Numbered from the stretch's first letter, positions 43,846 through 52,877 are shown. The stretch: DNA of 64,000 nt from Clostridium sp. AF15-31 (GCF_003461625.1 NZ_QTXL01000007.1:62001-126000), one strand, 5' to 3'. Notes: generated by a model not told the origin, from the letters alone. Numbers and translations: made by a program.

Positions 43846-45495
43846 ATGGCAGAATATATTATAAAGAGCCGGGCAGTATTTGATGGTCGGGCGGATAGCT
43901 GTAAGCCGCTTGCTGCCTGGATCAAAGATGACAGGATAAAGAAGCTCCTGCCATATGATGAGACAAATGCCGTTCCGGCGGATGTTCCGATATACGATAT
44001 GGGTGACAAGCTTGTCATGCCATCCTTTATCGATGCACATACCCATATATTTACCGGAGCGGTAGCCGCAAGTGAATATGTATGCAACACGTTGGATGCC
44101 TGCCATTCGGAACAGGAATGTGTGGAGCAGATGGCAGCATATGTAAAGGCGCATCCCGGACAGAAGCGAATCCGCGGAACTGGATGGTTTATCGGGAACT
44201 GGACGGAGGATCGTATGCCGGACAAACGAAGTCTGGATGCATATTTCCCGAATACTCCAGTATATCTGGAATGTGCGGATGCACACAGCATGTGGCTGAA
44301 TTCAGCAGCACTTGCTGAAGCCGGGATCAGACCGAATCCCGATTTGGCAAATGGCATGATCGAGACTTACCCGGATGGAGAGCTTACCGGAATGTTGATC
44401 GAACCGGAAGCCTATGCGCCCGCCATGGAAAAGTTCATGGATTTTACGGATGAAGAAATGACAGAAATACACAGACATTTCAAACAGGTACTTGCGGAGA
44501 ACGGAGTTGCAGGCTTAAGTGAGATGTTTGCAGAAGATTATACAGAAGAGACTTATAAGAAATATGAATTGCTGAAAAAGCTGGATGATGAAGAAGGGCT
44601 GTATGCAGATGTATATGTCTACACGAAGTTATTTGGCTATACCTCATTTGAAAAGTTCTTTGAGATGAAGGAAAAACTGGATTCCAGACATTTTCAGATC
44701 ACCGGTTTAAAGGGGTTTATTGATGGGGTGACGGAGACTTATACCGGACTGCTCTTAGAGCCATATACAGACCGCCCGGATACCTGTGGGGAGAAACTTC
44801 CGCTCTGGCCGAGAGCGAAGATGCAGGAGGAGATCACTGCGGCAAATGAGGCAGGCATACAGGTCAGACTTCATTGTATCGCAGATGGTTCTGTGCGCAT
44901 GGCGCTTGATATGTACGAGGAAGCGGAAAAAAGAACCGGAAGAAAGGATCTCAGAAATACGATTGAGCATATCGAAAATATTCATCCCGATGATATCAGG
45001 AGATTCAAGGAACTGGATGTCGTAGCATCGATGCAGCCATATCATCTGATCCTGTCCAATAATGATAAGATCGTGCGGCTTGGAAAGAAGCGATGCAGAT
45101 ATGAATGGCCGATGAAAAGTATCACGAATACAGGAGCGGCATTTGCAGTCGGAACGGATTACCCGGTTGTGGGATTAGATCCATTTCAGACAATCTATGC
45201 GGCAGTGACCAGAAAGGATGCAGACGGAAGAATATCCGGTCAGAATCCGTGGGAGGCCATTGATATGGCGACAGTCTTAAAAGGATATACCTACGGAGCT
45301 GCTTACGTCTATCAGGCAGAAGACCGAACCGGTTCGATCGAAGAAGGCAAATGTGCAAACCTCATTGTACTGGATCAGAATCTGTTTACGATCGATCCTG
45401 AGAAGATACCGGATACCAAAGTGGTATGGAATATATTTGAGGGACAGACGATATATGACAGACTGAATAATCTGGCAGGTGCGAGTGGAATATAA
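43846..45495 (+). CDS. Amidohydrolase, YtcJ-like
   Basis: A 549-residue metal-dependent hydrolase of the amidohydrolase-3 group. Metal motif SFIDAHTHIF near residue 63; other blocks are GTGWFIGNWTEDRMP, GLKGFIDGVTETYTG, HCIADGSVRMALD, NTIEHIENIHPDD, and FAVGTDYPVVGLDPF. Such enzymes hydrolyse amides or carbamates, and YtcJ-type substrates are mostly unknown. It starts 20 bases after the NhaC gene and is probably in one operon with it and the amidase at 45622. Confidence 0.9.
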   Translation: MAEYIIKSRAVFDGRADSCKPLAAWIKDDRIKKLLPYDETNAVPADVPIYDMGDKLVMPSFIDAHTHIFTGAVAASEYVCNTLDACHSEQECVEQMAAYVKAHPGQKRIRGTGWFIGNWTEDRMPDKRSLDAYFPNTPVYLECADAHSMWLNSAALAEAGIRPNPDLANGMIETYPDGELTGMLIEPEAYAPAMEKFMDFTDEEMTEIHRHFKQVLAENGVAGLSEMFAEDYTEETYKKYELLKKLDDEEGLYADVYVYTKLFGYTSFEKFFEMKEKLDSRHFQITGLKGFIDGVTETYTGLLLEPYTDRPDTCGEKLPLWPRAKMQEEITAANEAGIQVRLHCIADGSVRMALDMYEEAEKRTGRKDLRNTIEHIENIHPDDIRRFKELDVVASMQPYHLILSNNDKIVRLGKKRCRYEWPMKSITNTGAAFAVGTDYPVVGLDPFQTIYAAVTRKDADGRISGQNPWEAIDMATVLKGYTYGAAYVYQAEDRTGSIEEGKCANLIVLDQNLFTIDPEKIPDTKVVWNIFEGQTIYDRLNNLAGASGI

Positions 45496-45621
45496 GCCGT
45501 TGAAAACAGACAACTGGTGGAAGATAGATTTGGCAGATGTAAGTAGAAGGTAATCCGGAAATCAATGGCAGAAAATATAGGATAAAGAAATAAGATGTTC
45601 TGATAACAGGAGGATATGAGT

Positions 45622-46476
45622 ATGAGAAAGGTAAAGGTAGCGGCTACACAGATGAGCTGTAGCTGGAATGGAGAAGAAGTGTTAGACAAGGCAGAGAAGC
45701 TGGTTCGGAAGGCGGCAGCAGAAGGAGCAAATATTATCTTGTTACAGGAATTATTTGAAACTCCGTATTTCTGTCAGAAGCAGAAATTTGAATATTTTGA
45801 TCTGGCAAAGCCACTTTCAGAAAATGCAGCAGTAAAACGATTTACCGAGGTTGCAAAAGAGCTTCAGGTTGTTCTGCCGATCAGTTTTTATGAAAAGGCG
45901 GGAAATACAGCATTTAATACAATAGCGATCATTGATGCAGATGGAACGATCCTTGGAACATATCGTAAGACCCATATCCCGGATGGACTTCCATATGCGG
46001 AGAAGTTTTATTTTACACCGGGAGATACCGGATTTAAGGTATGGAAGACAAAATATGCAGATATCGGCGTTGGCATCTGCTGGGATCAATGGTTCCCGGA
46101 GGCTGCCAGAAGCATGGCACTTCTTGGTGCAGAGCTGTTGTTCTATCCGACTGCAATCGGAAGCGAGCCTACATTAAACATTGATTCGAAACCACACTGG
46201 CAGCATGCAATGCAGGGACATGCAGCAGCAAATATCATGCCGGTGATCGCATCGAATCGTATCGGAACAGAGACAGATGATGAGTCTTCGATGACATTTT
46301 ACGGTTCTTCCTTTATCGCAGATCAGACCGGAACGATCGTGGAGGAGGCAGACCGTGAGACAGAATCTGTGCTTGTCCATGAATTTGATCTGGATGCGAT
46401 CGCACAGATGCGTAGAGAATGGGGCGTGTTCCGCGACCGCAGACCGGAGATGTACGGAAATTTGATGCACCATTAA
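45622..46476 (+). CDS. Nitrilase-superfamily amidase, N-carbamoylputrescine amidase type
   Basis: ATG 45622 is 7 bases after AGGAGGA; ATG 45616 is too close. The 284-residue C-N hydrolase has the Glu-Lys-Cys triad: LLQELFETPYF, YRKTHIPDG and GICWDQWFPE. FETPYFCQ and WFPEAAR are typical of AguB, which turns N-carbamoylputrescine into putrescine, CO2 and ammonia. No agmatine deiminase gene is near, so the substrate could differ. It lies 126 bases after the amidohydrolase. Confidence 0.88.
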   Translation: MRKVKVAATQMSCSWNGEEVLDKAEKLVRKAAAEGANIILLQELFETPYFCQKQKFEYFDLAKPLSENAAVKRFTEVAKELQVVLPISFYEKAGNTAFNTIAIIDADGTILGTYRKTHIPDGLPYAEKFYFTPGDTGFKVWKTKYADIGVGICWDQWFPEAARSMALLGAELLFYPTAIGSEPTLNIDSKPHWQHAMQGHAAANIMPVIASNRIGTETDDESSMTFYGSSFIADQTGTIVEEADRETESVLVHEFDLDAIAQMRREWGVFRDRRPEMYGNLMHH

Positions 46477-46761
46477 TTAAAAATATTTCAAGTATAAGAT
46501 CACACACATAAGTTCAAGAATGAAGATTGCAGGAAGCCCAATGTAGAATTTGGGCTTCCTGATTTTATGTCGGAATAACAGCATACCAAGAATCGCACCA
46601 AAGATTCCGAACACTCCGGCGAGGATCAGGTGGGCTTCCGGGATGCGCCACTTGTGGTGGATGGCTTTCCATTTGTCGATGCCATACAGGAAAAATACGA
46701 TCAGATTGATCAGGATATATGTACTTAAGAATAAATGATCTTTTATCAGTTCAAATAACAT
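46477..46761 (-). CDS. DUF1294 membrane protein
   Basis: The start at 46761 (MLFELIKDHL) is placed after AAAGGAG; the ATG at 46782 lies before that site. The 94-residue protein has three to four hydrophobic segments and the family signature FFLYGIDKWKAI followed by WRIPEAHLILAGVFGIFGA. Function is unknown. It is convergent with the amidase gene, with no spacer between their stop codons, and part of its sequence forms a hairpin on the opposite strand. Confidence 0.85.
   Translation of the reverse strand: MLFELIKDHLFLSTYILINLIVFFLYGIDKWKAIHHKWRIPEAHLILAGVFGIFGAILGMLLFRHKIRKPKFYIGLPAIFILELMCVILYLKYF
46531..46566 (+). terminator. Terminator-like hairpin inside DUF1294 gene
   Basis: AGGAAGCCCAA pairs with TTTGGGCTTCCT followed by GATTTTA. 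It could end the forward NhaC/amidase transcript inside the convergent coding region. Confidence 0.5.
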
Positions 46762-46955
46762 ATGTGGTTGTACTCCTTTCATCCGTACAGACTGCTTTCA
46801 CAGAGAAGAAGTTCGTTCCTTCGCAGTTTCCAGTCAAGCAGATTTTCATTATATGCATTTTAAGATGATTTTTGTGGATTGTCTATATTTATATTCTTGA
46901 AGCCTGTTTGATACGGGCTTATAATGATGCATAAAATAAGAAAGAAGGACGAAAG

Positions 46956-47462
46956 ATGAATATACAGATCAGAGAATATAAAGATTCAGACATACAGGAG
47001 ATGAACCGCATCTGGAACCGTGTGGTAGATGATGGAGTTGCTTTTCCACAGGAGGATGACCTGACAGAGGAGACAGGCAGGGGATTCTTTGCAGACCAGA
47101 CCTATACTGCGGTGGCAGAGGATACAGACACAGGAAAGGTGCTCGGACTTTATATCCTGCATCCAAATAATGTCGGACGCTGCGGTCATATCTGCAATGC
47201 CAGCTATGCGGTAGATGCGGATGTAAGAGGATTTCATATCGGAGAGAAGTTGGTGTCTGACTGTCTGGTACAGGCAAAGGCGTATGATTATCTGGTGCTG
47301 CAGTTTAATGCGGTGGTGGCTACAAATGTGCATGCAAGACACCTCTATGAGAGGCTTGGATTTACGCAGCTTGGAACGATTCCGGGTGGTTTTCGCATGA
47401 AGGATGGACACTATGAGGACATCTGCCCATATTACTTTGACCTGCGTGAACTTGGCAGATGA
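46956..47462 (+). CDS. GNAT acetyltransferase
   Basis: A 168-residue acetyltransferase: N-terminal IQIREYKDSDIQEMNRIWN, then the acetyl-CoA loop VDADVRGFHIGEKLV near residue 89 (a variant of R/QxxGxG/A) and ARHLYERLGFTQLGTIPGGF at the C-terminal part. The substrate is unknown. SD AAGAAGGA precedes the ATG. The last codons and stop form the outer end of long palindrome C. Confidence 0.9.
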   Translation: MNIQIREYKDSDIQEMNRIWNRVVDDGVAFPQEDDLTEETGRGFFADQTYTAVAEDTDTGKVLGLYILHPNNVGRCGHICNASYAVDADVRGFHIGEKLVSDCLVQAKAYDYLVLQFNAVVATNVHARHLYERLGFTQLGTIPGGFRMKDGHYEDICPYYFDLRELGR

Positions 47463-47725
47463 TCGTTGTTAATTGAAAATTGATTTCAGACATGGAATGG
47501 CGGTCAGATAATATAATGTAAGACAGTAAAGATTTCTATTCGGTTCGTGCACTGATTTGTCGGCAGTCGCCCAAACTCGTCCGTATGGACTCAAACATGG
47601 GCTTGGTGCTGACAGTTAGCACAAACCTCATAACGAAATCTTTTCTATGTCATTGCATTATATTATCTGACCGGCAATTCATTGCCTGAAATCAAATACA
47701 GATTAAGATACGATCATCTGCCAAG
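47450..47725. repeat. Long imperfect palindrome C (276 bp), includes gene end
   Basis: ACTTGGCAGATGATCGT (47450-47466, containing the acetyltransferase stop codon) pairs with ACGATCATCTGCCAAGT (47709-47725). Inside, TTGATTTCAG pairs with CTGAAATCAA, GGTCAGATAATATAATG with ATTATATTATCTGACC, and AAAGATTTC with GAAATCTTT, with a loop near 47570-47605. It fills most of the 472-bp gap 47463-47934; the remainder is AT-rich with nothing recognised. Confidence 0.87.
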
Positions 47726-47934
47726 TCTTTACGGATCAAAGTAATATGAGTTGAATAAAATGTAATTTTAAGAGCGAAGACAGTATGTGGCAGAAATATA
47801 TAATGAAGAAAGCAGTATGTTTTCTTTACACAAGTCAATTAAAATGGTAAAATAATTAATGTGCGTAATAAGAACGATATAATTTATTTGATGTGTCAAA
47901 TAAGACTTTAGAATAGAAATCAGGATAGATAATC

Positions 47935-48618
47935 ATGTTTAAATATAGATTTTTTCAGGTGATCCTTGCGATCGCAGTTGTAATGCTGATCGTGTCGTCT
48001 GCGGTGTTTATCTCATTCCAGGGAGTGAATATCAGTGAGGCAGAGTACACATCAGAGATGACCGGACGAACATTTGAGACAGATGGAGCAGATGGTTCGG
48101 AAACTGCTCTGACGGAGTTCGAGGCGTGGCTGGAGTACAGCATCATTGCGGATGGACTGAAGGAAACCGGAAATAATGTTGATTTTGATAAAGGAAATGT
48201 GAAGCTTTGCGACTATAACCTGACGCAGCTTAGACAGTTGAAGAAGGTGAAGGATGAGGCGAAACGAATGATGTTCCTGTCGGTGATCCTGCTTATCATA
48301 GGATTTCTGGCGGTAAAGAAAAGACGAATGTATGAGTGTGTCGTATGGGGCGGCGTTGCAGCAAGTGTGATCGGAATAGTATCACTGATCCTGCTCGCGG
48401 TATCCGGAAGCGGCATTTTCTATGGCGTTCGTGAGATGGTATTTAAAGGCAGGTATGATGTATTTTTCTCAGGGGATGACAGACTGATCGCGCTGATCCC
48501 GGATAATCTGGGACTTCGGATGTTCCTGATCTATACAGGAGTGATACTTGCCGGACTTGTTATTACGATCATAGTACGACTGATAAGCTGGCGAAAGACA
48601 CAGCCACACAAATTCTAA
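47935..48618 (+). CDS. TIGR01906/DUF1461-like membrane protein
   Basis: A 227-residue protein with four hydrophobic segments: near the N-terminus (VILAIAVVMLIVSSAVFI), at about 118-135, 145-162 and 198-220. LKKVKDEAKRMM, FYGVREMVFKGRYDVFFS and RLIALIPDNLGLRMF fit the layout of TIGR01906/DUF1461 proteins (LxxVKxxF...LFP). Function unknown. It ends 18 bases before the glgB start, which suggests co-transcription. Confidence 0.7.
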   Translation: MFKYRFFQVILAIAVVMLIVSSAVFISFQGVNISEAEYTSEMTGRTFETDGADGSETALTEFEAWLEYSIIADGLKETGNNVDFDKGNVKLCDYNLTQLRQLKKVKDEAKRMMFLSVILLIIGFLAVKKRRMYECVVWGGVAASVIGIVSLILLAVSGSGIFYGVREMVFKGRYDVFFSGDDRLIALIPDNLGLRMFLIYTGVILAGLVITIIVRLISWRKTQPHKF

Positions 48619-48636
48619 TATATTCAGGAGGGTTAT

Positions 48637-51108
48637 ATGAACAAGAGAATCAACGATTGGATCAACTGGGTACTGTATGATGAACTGATCGCAGGTAAAC
48701 TGAATGCACCAAAGCATCTGCTGGGTATTCATGAATATGGGGAAGGACAGATCATCACAGCCTATCGTCCACATGCGGTGGAAGTGAAGGTTACATCCAG
48801 AACAGGTAAAAAAGTTCATACGATGGAGAAGGTAACGGATGAGGGATTTTATGCGATCTTTTTCCCTAAGAAGGAATTTAGCGGAACAAAATACAATCTG
48901 GTGACAACTTATGAGGATGGAACGACTGTTACGACAGCAGATCCATATGCATTTGACAGCCAGATTTCAGATTTTGATTCTTATTTATTTGCAGAAGGCA
49001 AGCACTACGAGATCTATAATAAATTTGGAGCACATCCGATGACGATCGATGGCGTAAAGGGAACCTATTTTGCAGTATGGGCTCCGGACGCGCGGAGAGT
49101 CAGCGTTGTCGGTGATTTCAATATGTGGGATGGTAATTTACATCCGATGCAGCTTCGACCAAACGGTGGAATCTATGAGCTGTTTATTCCAAATGTGCTT
49201 TCCGGCGCAGTATACAAATACCAGATTTTGACCCGTTATGATGAGATCTTATATAAGAGTGATCCATACGGAAATCAGGCACAGATGCGTCCGGACAATG
49301 GTTCGGTTGTTGCAGATCTGACGACCTACAAGTGGAAGGATACTGCATGGGTAAATAAGAGAAAAACCTACAGCAGAACAGATCGCATGAAGATGCCGAT
49401 GACCATCTATGAGATGCATCTCGGTTCATGGAGAAAGAAAGTTGAAGACGATGACAGCGGCTTCTTCAGTTATAGAGAGTTAGCTCCGATGGTTGCGGAT
49501 TATGTAAAGGATATGGGCTATACACATGTGGAGATCATGGGTATCGCAGAGTATCCGTTTGATGGTTCCTGGGGCTATCAGGTAACGAATTATTATGCAC
49601 CGACATCCAGATACGGATCGCCGGAAGATTTCATGTATTTTATTGACTATTTACATAGTAAGGGAATCGGTATCATCTTAGACTGGGTACCTGCACATTT
49701 CCCGAAGGATGCACACGGACTTGGCAGATTTGATGGTATGCCGCTCTATGAGCATCCGGATCCAAGAAGGGGCGAGCATCCGGATTGGGGTACTTATATT
49801 TTTGATTATGGCAGAGCAGAGGTTGCAAACTTCCTGATCGCAAATGCACTTTTCTGGGTAGAGAAGTTCCATATCGATGCGTTACGGGTAGATGCTGTTG
49901 CATCCATGTTATATTTGGACTATGGTAAGCAGGATGGACAGTGGCTTCCAAATGAAAATGGCGGCAATGAGAACCTGGATGCAATTAAGCTGCTGCAGAA
50001 TATTAATGCAGTTATGGAAGAAAAGAATCCGGGAGCATTCCTGATCGCAGAGGAATCAACTGCATGGGCCGGTGTGACTGCTCCGGCATCCATGAACGGA
50101 CTTGGCTTCCTGTTCAAATGGAATATGGGATGGATGAATGACTTCCTCGAGTATATGAAGATGGATCCATATTTCAGAAGCTTTAACCATAACAAGCTGA
50201 CCTTCAGCTTATCCTATACATATGCAGAGAATTATGTTCTTGTCATTTCACATGATGAGGTCGTACATCTGAAATGTTCAATGATCAATAAGATGCCGGG
50301 AAGCGAACCTCAGAAATTTGCAAATCTTCGTCTGGCATATGGTTATATGTATGGCCATCCGGGCAAAAAGCTGTTATTCATGGGTCAGGAATTTGCACAG
50401 CCGCGCGAGTGGAGCGAGGCAAGAAGTCTTGACTGGTTTGTCCTTGACAATCCGTTGAATCAGGGGGTACAGCGTTGGGTAAAAGCGTTAAATAATCTGT
50501 ACAATGCGAATGATGCGTTATATGCAAATGACAGCGATGTGATGGGCTTTGAGTGGATCGACTGTGACCATCCGGATAAGGGTGTGGTTTCATTTATCCG
50601 TCGAGGTTCTACACCGAGTAAGCAGTTGTTATTTATCTGCAATTTCGTGCCGGTTGAATATGATAATTATGAAGTTGGAGCACCTTGCTTCACAACATAT
50701 AAAGAAGTCCTGAATTCCGACGACGTACAGTTTGGCGGAGCAGGAAGATTAAACAGTGGTAAGATCAAGGCTATCGATAAGAAGACAGAACGCATGCCTT
50801 ATTCGATCAGTGTAACAGTACCGCCACTTTCTACTGTTGTTCTGGAATATGATTACACCGATGTAACACCGGAGGATATTCTGAAGAAGAAAGAGGCAGA
50901 AAAGAAAGCGGCAGCAGCAAAACGCGCGGCTGAGAAGAAAACGGCTGCGAAGAAAACTGCAACGGAAAAGAAGGATGTAGAGACGACGGAAGTTGTAAAA
51001 AAGGAGCCGGAGAAGAAGACGACTGCGACAAAGACAAAAGAAACAGTAAGTAAGACAAAGCCTGCACAGACAAAAGCGGCAGTTTCAAAGAAGACTACTA
51101 AGAAATAA
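48637..51108 (+). CDS. glgB: 1,4-alpha-glucan branching enzyme with Lys-rich tail
   Basis: An 823-residue branching enzyme that makes alpha-1,6 branches in glycogen. Two N-terminal CBM48-like parts precede a GH13 barrel: GIAEYPFDGSWGYQVTNYYA, DALRVDAVASMLYLDY with the nucleophile Asp, IAEESTAWAGV with the acid Glu, and ISHDEVVHLKCSM. Residues ~745-823 form an extension of Lys/Ala/Thr (EKKAAAAKRAAEKKTAAKKT), absent from usual GlgB (~630-730 residues). The tail is probably disordered and very basic. No other glycogen genes are beside it. Confidence 0.95.
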   Translation: MNKRINDWINWVLYDELIAGKLNAPKHLLGIHEYGEGQIITAYRPHAVEVKVTSRTGKKVHTMEKVTDEGFYAIFFPKKEFSGTKYNLVTTYEDGTTVTTADPYAFDSQISDFDSYLFAEGKHYEIYNKFGAHPMTIDGVKGTYFAVWAPDARRVSVVGDFNMWDGNLHPMQLRPNGGIYELFIPNVLSGAVYKYQILTRYDEILYKSDPYGNQAQMRPDNGSVVADLTTYKWKDTAWVNKRKTYSRTDRMKMPMTIYEMHLGSWRKKVEDDDSGFFSYRELAPMVADYVKDMGYTHVEIMGIAEYPFDGSWGYQVTNYYAPTSRYGSPEDFMYFIDYLHSKGIGIILDWVPAHFPKDAHGLGRFDGMPLYEHPDPRRGEHPDWGTYIFDYGRAEVANFLIANALFWVEKFHIDALRVDAVASMLYLDYGKQDGQWLPNENGGNENLDAIKLLQNINAVMEEKNPGAFLIAEESTAWAGVTAPASMNGLGFLFKWNMGWMNDFLEYMKMDPYFRSFNHNKLTFSLSYTYAENYVLVISHDEVVHLKCSMINKMPGSEPQKFANLRLAYGYMYGHPGKKLLFMGQEFAQPREWSEARSLDWFVLDNPLNQGVQRWVKALNNLYNANDALYANDSDVMGFEWIDCDHPDKGVVSFIRRGSTPSKQLLFICNFVPVEYDNYEVGAPCFTTYKEVLNSDDVQFGGAGRLNSGKIKAIDKKTERMPYSISVTVPPLSTVVLEYDYTDVTPEDILKKKEAEKKAAAAKRAAEKKTAAKKTATEKKDVETTEVVKKEPEKKTTATKTKETVSKTKPAQTKAAVSKKTTKK

Positions 51109-51110
51109 TA

Positions 51111-51149
51111 AAAAATGCTGGATCGTACTTGTGCGGTTCAGCATTTTTT
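51111..51149 (+). terminator. glgB terminator
   Basis: AAAAATGCTG pairs with CAGCATTTTT(T), giving A-stem-T structure 3 bases after the stop codon. Confidence 0.88.
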
Positions 51150-51168
51150 GTAGGCATAAGGAGAAGAC

Positions 51169-51717
51169 ATGAAGATAGAAAAAGTAAGTATAGCGGATGC
51201 GGAGGAGCTTCTCGCAATCTATGCACCCTATGTAGAAGAAACAGCAATATCATTTGAATATGAAGTACCGTCTGTAGATGAATTCAGGAACAGGATCGAG
51301 CAGATCTCAGCAAAGTATCCATACATAAAGGCAGTCGTGGATGGGAAAATCGCAGGCTATGCATATGCAGCAGGTTTCAAAGACAGAAAGGCATATGACT
51401 GGTCAGTGGAAACAACGATATATATCCGAAAAGACTGCAGGCAGCTGGGGCTTGGCAAAGCCCTATATGAGAATCTGGAAAAACTACTGAAGGAAATGGG
51501 AATCCTGAACATGAATGCCTGTATCGCAAGTCCGGCAGCAGAGAGCGGACATCTGACGGATGACAGTTACAGATTCCATAAAAAAATGGGTTTTACGCTG
51601 GTTGGGCGTTTTCATAACAGCGGCTATAAGTTTGGTGAATGGTACGATATGATCTGGATGGAGAAGATGATCGGCGAGCACGAGAAGGATATGCCGGATG
51701 TAAGATTTGGTCAATGA
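51169..51717 (+). CDS. GNAT acetyltransferase, phosphinothricin-acetyltransferase-like
   Basis: A 182-residue acetyltransferase of the PAT/MnaT type: IYAPYVEETAISFEYEVPS near residue 18, IAGYAYAAGFKDRKAYDWSV, acetyl-CoA loop RQLGLGKAL near residue 90, and FHKKMGFTLVGRFHNSGYKF. Family members acetylate small amines, such as methionine sulfoximine or glufosinate-like compounds. The native substrate is not known. It lies 20 bases after the glgB terminator. Confidence 0.9.
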   Translation: MKIEKVSIADAEELLAIYAPYVEETAISFEYEVPSVDEFRNRIEQISAKYPYIKAVVDGKIAGYAYAAGFKDRKAYDWSVETTIYIRKDCRQLGLGKALYENLEKLLKEMGILNMNACIASPAAESGHLTDDSYRFHKKMGFTLVGRFHNSGYKFGEWYDMIWMEKMIGEHEKDMPDVRFGQ

Positions 51718-51739
51718 AAAAGAAATTTATAAAAAACAC

Positions 51740-51768
51740 TTGCAAAAAGATAATCCAAGCAATATAAT
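51740..51768 (+). promoter_or_regulatory. Promoter of cold-shock gene
   Basis: TTGCAA (51740-51745), 17-nt spacer, TATAAT (51763-51768). Confidence 0.85.
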
Positions 51769-51781
51769 ACAGGAGAAGTGC

Positions 51782-51824
51782 AAAGAGGCACAGAGCGAGA
51801 AGCTCTGTGCCTCTTTAGTTTTCC
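51782..51824 (+). terminator. Leader hairpin before cold-shock gene
   Basis: A perfect 15-bp stem AAAGAGGCACAGAGC/GCTCTGTGCCTCTTT with a 5-nt loop and a T-rich tail, inside the predicted 5' leader. It may be an attenuator or a temperature-sensitive leader structure. Confidence 0.75.
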
Positions 51825-51852
51825 AGGTATTAAGTTTTAGGAGGAAATTCAA

Positions 51853-52053
51853 ATGAAAACAGGTACAGTAAAATGGTTTAATGCAAAAAAGGGATATGGA
51901 TTTATCAGCGATGAGAATGGTGATGACATTTTTGTACATTTCTCAGCTTTAAATATGTCTGGTTTCAAAGTATTGGAGGAAGGCGACAAAGTTGAGTTCG
52001 AAGTAATTGAGGGAGAAAAAGGACCTCAGGCTGCAAATGTAACAAAGCTGTAA
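51853..52053 (+). CDS. Cold-shock domain protein
   Basis: A 66-residue CspA-type nucleic-acid chaperone. RNA-binding motifs RNP1 (KGYGFI) and RNP2 (DIFVHF) are both present, and the start [14 protein letters not shown] is typical. It binds single-stranded RNA and DNA and keeps them unfolded. SD AGGAGGA precedes the ATG. It is a single-gene unit between its own promoter and the terminator at 52071. Confidence 0.97.
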   Translation: MKTGTVKWFNAKKGYGFISDENGDDIFVHFSALNMSGFKVLEEGDKVEFEVIEGEKGPQAANVTKL

Positions 52054-52070
52054 GCTGATACATAATGAAG

Positions 52071-52137
52071 ATACCTCATGACAGATCATCGGTACTCAGA
52101 ATTTTGAGAACCGATGATCGCCATGGGGTATTTTTTT
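52071..52137 (+). terminator. Terminator of cold-shock gene
   Basis: ATACC-TCATG-ACAGATCATCGGT pairs with ACCGATGATC-GCCATG-GGGTAT, followed by T7. Confidence 0.92.
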
Positions 52138-52145
52138 GCGGATTC

Positions 52146-52174
52146 TTGCGGAAATTATGATTATATATTAGAAT
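52146..52174 (+). promoter_or_regulatory. pnuC promoter
   Basis: TTGCGG (52146-52151), 17-nt spacer, TAGAAT (52169-52174). Confidence 0.7.
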
Positions 52175-52196
52175 AGCGGCACAGGAGAAAGAAAAC

Positions 52197-52877
52197 ATGA
52201 ACAATCCAATAAAAGAATTAACAAAGAAGGAATGGATCATCTGGTTAGGATCTATTTGTATCGTATGCGTATCGAACTTACTGACAACAGATTTTGATCT
52301 GCTGACTCTGGTAGCTGCATTAGTGGGTGTAACTTCGCTGATTTTTGCAGCAAAGGGAAATGTATGGGCGCAGATCCTGATGGTGATATTCAGCATCCTT
52401 TATGGGATCATTTCCTACCGGTTCCATTACTGGGGCGAGATGATTACATATCTTGGCATGACAATGCCTATGGCGATCTGGTCTACGATCACATGGCTCC
52501 AGAATCCTTCCGGCGGAAACGGAAATGTCGTAAAGATCCAGAAGCTGAACCGGAAGCACATCATAGGGCTTATTATATCCGGCGTGATCGTAACGGCAGT
52601 ATTTTATTATATTTTAGTTGTATTCGATACCCCGAATATTATATTCAGCACCATATCGATCGTAACCAGTTTTCTGGCAGCGGCACTTACGATGCTCCGT
52701 TCCTCGTATTATGCAGTATGGTATGCGGCAAATGATATCGTGCTGATCATTTTATGGGTGCTGGCATCCATGAAGAATCCTGCCTATATCCCGGTCGTTG
52801 TGAATTTCGGTATCTTCTTTATCAATGATATGTATGGCTATATCAGTTGGAAAAGGCGGGAACGGATACAGCTGTAA
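52197..52877 (+). CDS. pnuC: Nicotinamide riboside transporter PnuC
   Basis: A 226-residue membrane protein with 7-8 helices. PnuC features are the N-terminal WIIWLGSICIVCVSNLL, QILMVIFSILYGIISYRFHY WG in the middle, and the C-terminal NFGIFFINDMYGYISWKRRE. It carries nicotinamide riboside into the cell for NAD synthesis. No NadR or kinase gene is adjacent. SD CAGGAGAAAG precedes the ATG. It converges on the por operon. Confidence 0.9.
   Translation: MNNPIKELTKKEWIIWLGSICIVCVSNLLTTDFDLLTLVAALVGVTSLIFAAKGNVWAQILMVIFSILYGIISYRFHYWGEMITYLGMTMPMAIWSTITWLQNPSGGNGNVVKIQKLNRKHIIGLIISGVIVTAVFYYILVVFDTPNIIFSTISIVTSFLAAALTMLRSSYYAVWYAANDIVLIILWVLASMKNPAYIPVVVNFGIFFINDMYGYISWKRRERIQL

Noticed and set aside
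50831..51088. 85-residue reverse ORF rich in Leu/Ser/Pro
   Set aside because: It is the complement of the Lys/Ala codons of the GlgB tail.
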